Origin: Methylotenera sp. UBA6020
GTDB taxonomy: Bacteria > Pseudomonadota > Gammaproteobacteria > Burkholderiales > Methylophilaceae
NCBI GenBank assembly: GCA_002429455.1
Contig: DIZU01000160.1
Location: forward strand, 6,959 to 16,471
Direction of reading: 5' to 3'
DNA length: 9,513 nucleotides
Below the pieces are notes generated by a model, which saw only the letters and a program-made list of their open reading frames with translations, was not told the origin of the DNA and did not search any database. Shown here in pieces: positions 6,913 to 9,513 of this stretch. A program made the position numbers and the translations under genes. The number at the start of each line of letters is the position of its first letter. The first letter of the stretch is position 1.

Positions 6913-8004
6913 ATGAGTTTACCAATATTGTCCATACAAACTGCATACCTGCCTTTTTCTGGCATTTTTCAACAGCCGCAGCCTTGGCAAGAAGGCATGC
7001 TGGGCGCCATCTGCTTTGTTGAACCCTCAGTAAACAGCAATATTGCAGAAGCCGTTGAAATCCCGATGGTTCAACTACAGGCACCTATTCTAGATGGTGC
7101 AGATGCGGCCTGCGAGATTTGGTTGAGCAATGTAGCGCCGTCATCAGGTAAACCTTTAGTGCATGGTAGCCATGGGGCAATTCAATATCGATTTAATGAC
7201 GATTTCCTGTTTGGCTTCATTAGCTTGCCTGAGTCAGTGCCTCCGCACGATATAGCCAGCCAAAACAAGACAGACATCGCGCCATTACAATATGCTACGG
7301 AATCGGCATACCGTCAGATATTTGCACTAATGGCTGAGCTGAATTACCCATATATCTACCGCTTCTGGAATTACATGGCAGATATCAACGGCATTAGCTA
7401 TGGACTGGAGCGCTACCGCCAGTTTAATGTGGGGCGCAAGGATGCTTTTATGGCTTGTAGTCGTGAGGCAGCAGGTCCGTTGCCGGCCGCCTGCGCGCTG
7501 GGGCTGGCCGATGGACCGCTTACCATCGCCTTTCTGCTTGGGCGTAAAGCGCCAGTCGCGATTGAAAATCCACGGCAGGTGAGTGCCTACGAGTATCCGG
7601 AAGAATATGGTCCACGCACACCAAGTTTTTCACGCGCGACTTTATTGTGCGCTGAGCAAGATGATTTCTTGTTCATCTCAGGTACGGCCAGCATAGTGGG
7701 ACATCAGACACGGCATCAATCAGATGTGGTAGCGCAAACCAAGGAAACGCTGGCGAATCTGGACGCGGTAATTGCCGAGGCCAATCGCATGCTAGGTAGG
7801 CAGAAGTTTGTTCTGCGGGATATATTTTTCAGGGTATATGTCCGCCATACAGCAGATTTACCATTGGTGCGCAATGAAATGCAACGCCATATAGGCGACA
7901 CAATAAAAGCTGTTTTTGTACAGGCGGAGATATGCCGCCAGGAGCTCCTGCTAGAAATTGAAGCGACCGCCGGGCATATATCAACACTCTCATGTACACA
8001 ATAA
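6913..8004 (+). CDS. Chorismatase of the XanB2/FkbO/Hyg5 family (hydroxybenzoate-forming)
   Basis: The family hydrolyses chorismate. Characterised members give 3-hydroxybenzoate (Hyg5), 3- plus 4-hydroxybenzoate (XanB2) or a dihydroxycyclohexadiene carboxylate (FkbO). The 363-residue protein shows the family signature 'YRFWNYMADIN' (149-159) and 'GLERYRQFNVGRKDAF' (164-179), then 'FISGTASIVGHQTRH' (253-267) in the RidA-like C-terminal half. The acidic segment 'ICRQELLLEIE' (340-350) lies in the region that carries the general-acid glutamate in this family. An in-frame TAA lies 3 bases before ATG 6913, so no upstream start is possible. No clear ribosome binding site is seen. It heads a run of overlapping genes for an acyltransferase and a glycosyltransferase, the context of xanthomonadin and aryl-polyene clusters, where this enzyme supplies the aromatic head group. 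The exact product, 3- or 4-hydroxybenzoate, cannot be told from sequence alone. Confidence 0.85.
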   Translation: MSLPILSIQTAYLPFSGIFQQPQPWQEGMLGAICFVEPSVNSNIAEAVEIPMVQLQAPILDGADAACEIWLSNVAPSSGKPLVHGSHGAIQYRFNDDFLFGFISLPESVPPHDIASQNKTDIAPLQYATESAYRQIFALMAELNYPYIYRFWNYMADINGISYGLERYRQFNVGRKDAFMACSREAAGPLPAACALGLADGPLTIAFLLGRKAPVAIENPRQVSAYEYPEEYGPRTPSFSRATLLCAEQDDFLFISGTASIVGHQTRHQSDVVAQTKETLANLDAVIAEANRMLGRQKFVLRDIFFRVYVRHTADLPLVRNEMQRHIGDTIKAVFVQAEICRQELLLEIEATAGHISTLSCTQ

Positions 8005-8843
8005 TGAAGTCTGTCGGAGGATTACTACTCAAGGTATATGACTATCTGATATTGTACCTTGGCTTGCTTTGGCTAGGTTTTCTGAGCCTGTGCTGGACGC
8101 TGGTGGCCACCCTGCTTTACCCATTATTGCCAGAGCGTACCGCAATGTGTTTGGGCCGTTATGTCATTATGATTTCCTTCCGTGCTTATCTTGCCAGTTT
8201 GAGCGCTTCACGCCGCTGCAGCTTTGATTTAACTGAGCTGGATACATTACGCGACGAAACACCGCTGATCATTGCACCTAATCACCCCTGCCTGCTGGAC
8301 GCCGTAATGATCATTTCACGGTTACCTAACGTGGCCTGTGTCATGAAGTCGGATCTGATGAATAATGTTTTTCTTGGCGCCGGTGCACGGCTGGCGCGCT
8401 ATATACGCAATGAACCGATACGCCAGATGGTGCTGCAGGCCAGTGAAGACTTTAAAACTGGTAGCCACCTGCTGTTATTCCCAGAGGGCACCCGCACTAC
8501 ACGCCAACCCATTAACGTTCTCAAAGGCAGTATCGCCCTGATCGCCATGCAAGCGCAGGTGCCAGTGCAGACGGTATTGATAGAAACCAATTCACCATAT
8601 CTGAGTAAAGGCTGGTCCCTATTTCGCAAACCAGCCATGCCTGTCAGTTACAAGATAAGATTGGGCAAGCGTTTCGACCCGCCAGCAAACACTCACCGAT
8701 TCATGACAGAACTTGCGGACTATTTTTCTCAGGTGCTCAAGCCCGCAACCCAACAAACCTCGACTCAAGGCTTATTGTTTCCAATCACTACGCAAAATGA
8801 CGCCCACCCCGACCTCAACTCACACGAAACACCATTGTCATGA
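8004..8843 (+). CDS. Membrane-anchored 1-acylglycerol-phosphate acyltransferase-like protein (PlsC family)
   Basis: This is a PlsC-type acyltransferase, transferring an acyl group from a thioester donor to a hydroxyl acceptor at the inner membrane. Numbered from ATG 8004 (279 residues), a hydrophobic N-terminal segment (about 15-42) should anchor it. The catalytic HX4D motif is 'NHPCLLD' (His94, Asp99) and the phosphate-binding motif is 'FPEGTR' (159-164). The C-terminal tail of about 30 residues is polar and low in family similarity. ATG 8004 overlaps the chorismatase stop as TAATG. An in-frame ATG at 7992 would add four residues (M-Y-T-I), and neither has a ribosome binding site. It lies between a chorismatase and a glycosyltransferase, so its acceptor is probably part of the aryl-polyene lipid anchor and not bulk phospholipid. 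Confidence 0.82.
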   Translation: MKSVGGLLLKVYDYLILYLGLLWLGFLSLCWTLVATLLYPLLPERTAMCLGRYVIMISFRAYLASLSASRRCSFDLTELDTLRDETPLIIAPNHPCLLDAVMIISRLPNVACVMKSDLMNNVFLGAGARLARYIRNEPIRQMVLQASEDFKTGSHLLLFPEGTRTTRQPINVLKGSIALIAMQAQVPVQTVLIETNSPYLSKGWSLFRKPAMPVSYKIRLGKRFDPPANTHRFMTELADYFSQVLKPATQQTSTQGLLFPITTQNDAHPDLNSHETPLS

Positions 8844-9513
8844 CTCCTATCTCTGCCAGCCATATCGTTCTCATCCCCAGCTATAACCCGGGCCCTAAAG
8901 TGTATGACACGGTACGCGCAGCGCGGCAGCACTGGAATCCAGTCTGGGTGGTGATCGATGGCAGTACGGATGGCTCGGAGCTGATGTTACAAGATATGGC
9001 TACACAAGACCCAGGGTTACGCGTCATCCACTTGCCCCTTAATCAGGGCAAGGGGGCGGCAGTTTTACATGGTCTGAACCTAGCCGCTGCTGAAGGCTAC
9101 ACACACGCCCTGACTATGGATTCAGACGGGCAGCATCCGGCAGACCTGGTACCAGCATTCATGGCTGAATCAATCAGGCAGCCAGGTGCCATGGTGCTGG
9201 GGATGCCAATATTTGATGCCAGCGCGCCGAACATACGGGTGCAGGGCCGAAAATTATCTAACTGGTGGGCCAATCTGGAAACCTTATGGGCAGGTATCGG
9301 CGACTCATTGTTCGGTTTTCGCGTTTACCCTATCGACCCGTTAAGAAAGGTCATGCGCTACCAACCCTGGATGCGCCATTTCGATTTTGATCCAGAAGCG
9401 GCGATCAGACTGAGTTGGCGCGGAGTAAAAGTGGTGAACCTGCCAGCACCGGTGCGCTATTTCAGAACAGACGAAGGTGGTGTTTCGCATTTTCGCTACC
9501 TGCGCGACAACGT
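8840..9513 (+). CDS. Family 2 glycosyltransferase, 3' end beyond the window
   Basis: This is an incomplete GT-A fold glycosyltransferase with 224 codons visible and no stop before the window ends. It starts with ATGA, sharing four bases with the acyltransferase stop, so translation is probably coupled. Seen: 'VLIPSYNPG' (10-18), 'VVIDGSTDGS' (37-46), 'NQGKGAAVLHGL' (68-79) and the metal-binding DXD-like 'TMDSDGQHPADL' (92-103). These match GT2 enzymes of the dolichyl-phosphate mannose synthase/WcaA kind. Sugar and acceptor cannot be inferred. In aryl-polyene and xanthomonadin clusters such an enzyme commonly accompanies the acyltransferase and helps make the outer-membrane lipid anchor. Confidence 0.85.
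   Translation, partial: MTPISASHIVLIPSYNPGPKVYDTVRAARQHWNPVWVVIDGSTDGSELMLQDMATQDPGLRVIHLPLNQGKGAAVLHGLNLAAAEGYTHALTMDSDGQHPADLVPAFMAESIRQPGAMVLGMPIFDASAPNIRVQGRKLSNWWANLETLWAGIGDSLFGFRVYPIDPLRKVMRYQPWMRHFDFDPEAAIRLSWRGVKVVNLPAPVRYFRTDEGGVSHFRYLRDN

Noticed and set aside
8399..8638. Minus-strand open frame within the acyltransferase gene
   Set aside because: It overlaps the conserved HX4D/EGTR-bearing gene in full and shows no family motif.

Overview
This window looks like chromosomal DNA of a methylotrophic betaproteobacterium, most likely Methylophilaceae (Methylotenera/Methylophilus-like). The reasons are a beta-RFAP synthase gene for tetrahydromethanopterin synthesis, which is rare outside C1-metabolising bacteria and archaea; moderate GC; and proteobacterial ppsA, ppsR and rlmF-type proteins. 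The taxon is an inference, because no search could be run.

Left part (1-4641): an intact mptG-like gene on the minus strand is divergent from a ppsA-ppsR pair on the plus strand. The shared 335-base region carries a good candidate mptG promoter overlapped by a small palindrome. PpsA has its key residues at Thr419, His421 and Cys751. PpsR, the kinase/phosphotransferase expected to act on that threonine, is encoded 13 bases downstream through an unusual double TAATG junction. This half is C1 cofactor synthesis plus gluconeogenic carbon control.

Middle (4642-6912): this stretch looks worn. It holds a dispersed-type hairpin repeat, a secreted glutathione-peroxidase gene broken by what looks like an 8-base deletion, and an rlmF 23S rRNA methyltransferase gene. 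The rlmF reading frame extends upstream into the N-terminal fragment of a REP-associated tyrosine transposase.

Right part (6913-9513): three tightly overlapping plus-strand genes encode a chorismatase (XanB2/FkbO/Hyg5 type), a membrane-anchored acyltransferase and a family 2 glycosyltransferase cut by the window end. Together they look like the start of an aryl-polyene/xanthomonadin-type pigment operon. The chorismatase would supply the hydroxybenzoate head group, and the acyltransferase and glycosyltransferase would build the lipid anchor. By eye this part is more GC-rich than the left half.

No rRNA, tRNA, CRISPR array or complete mobile element was seen.
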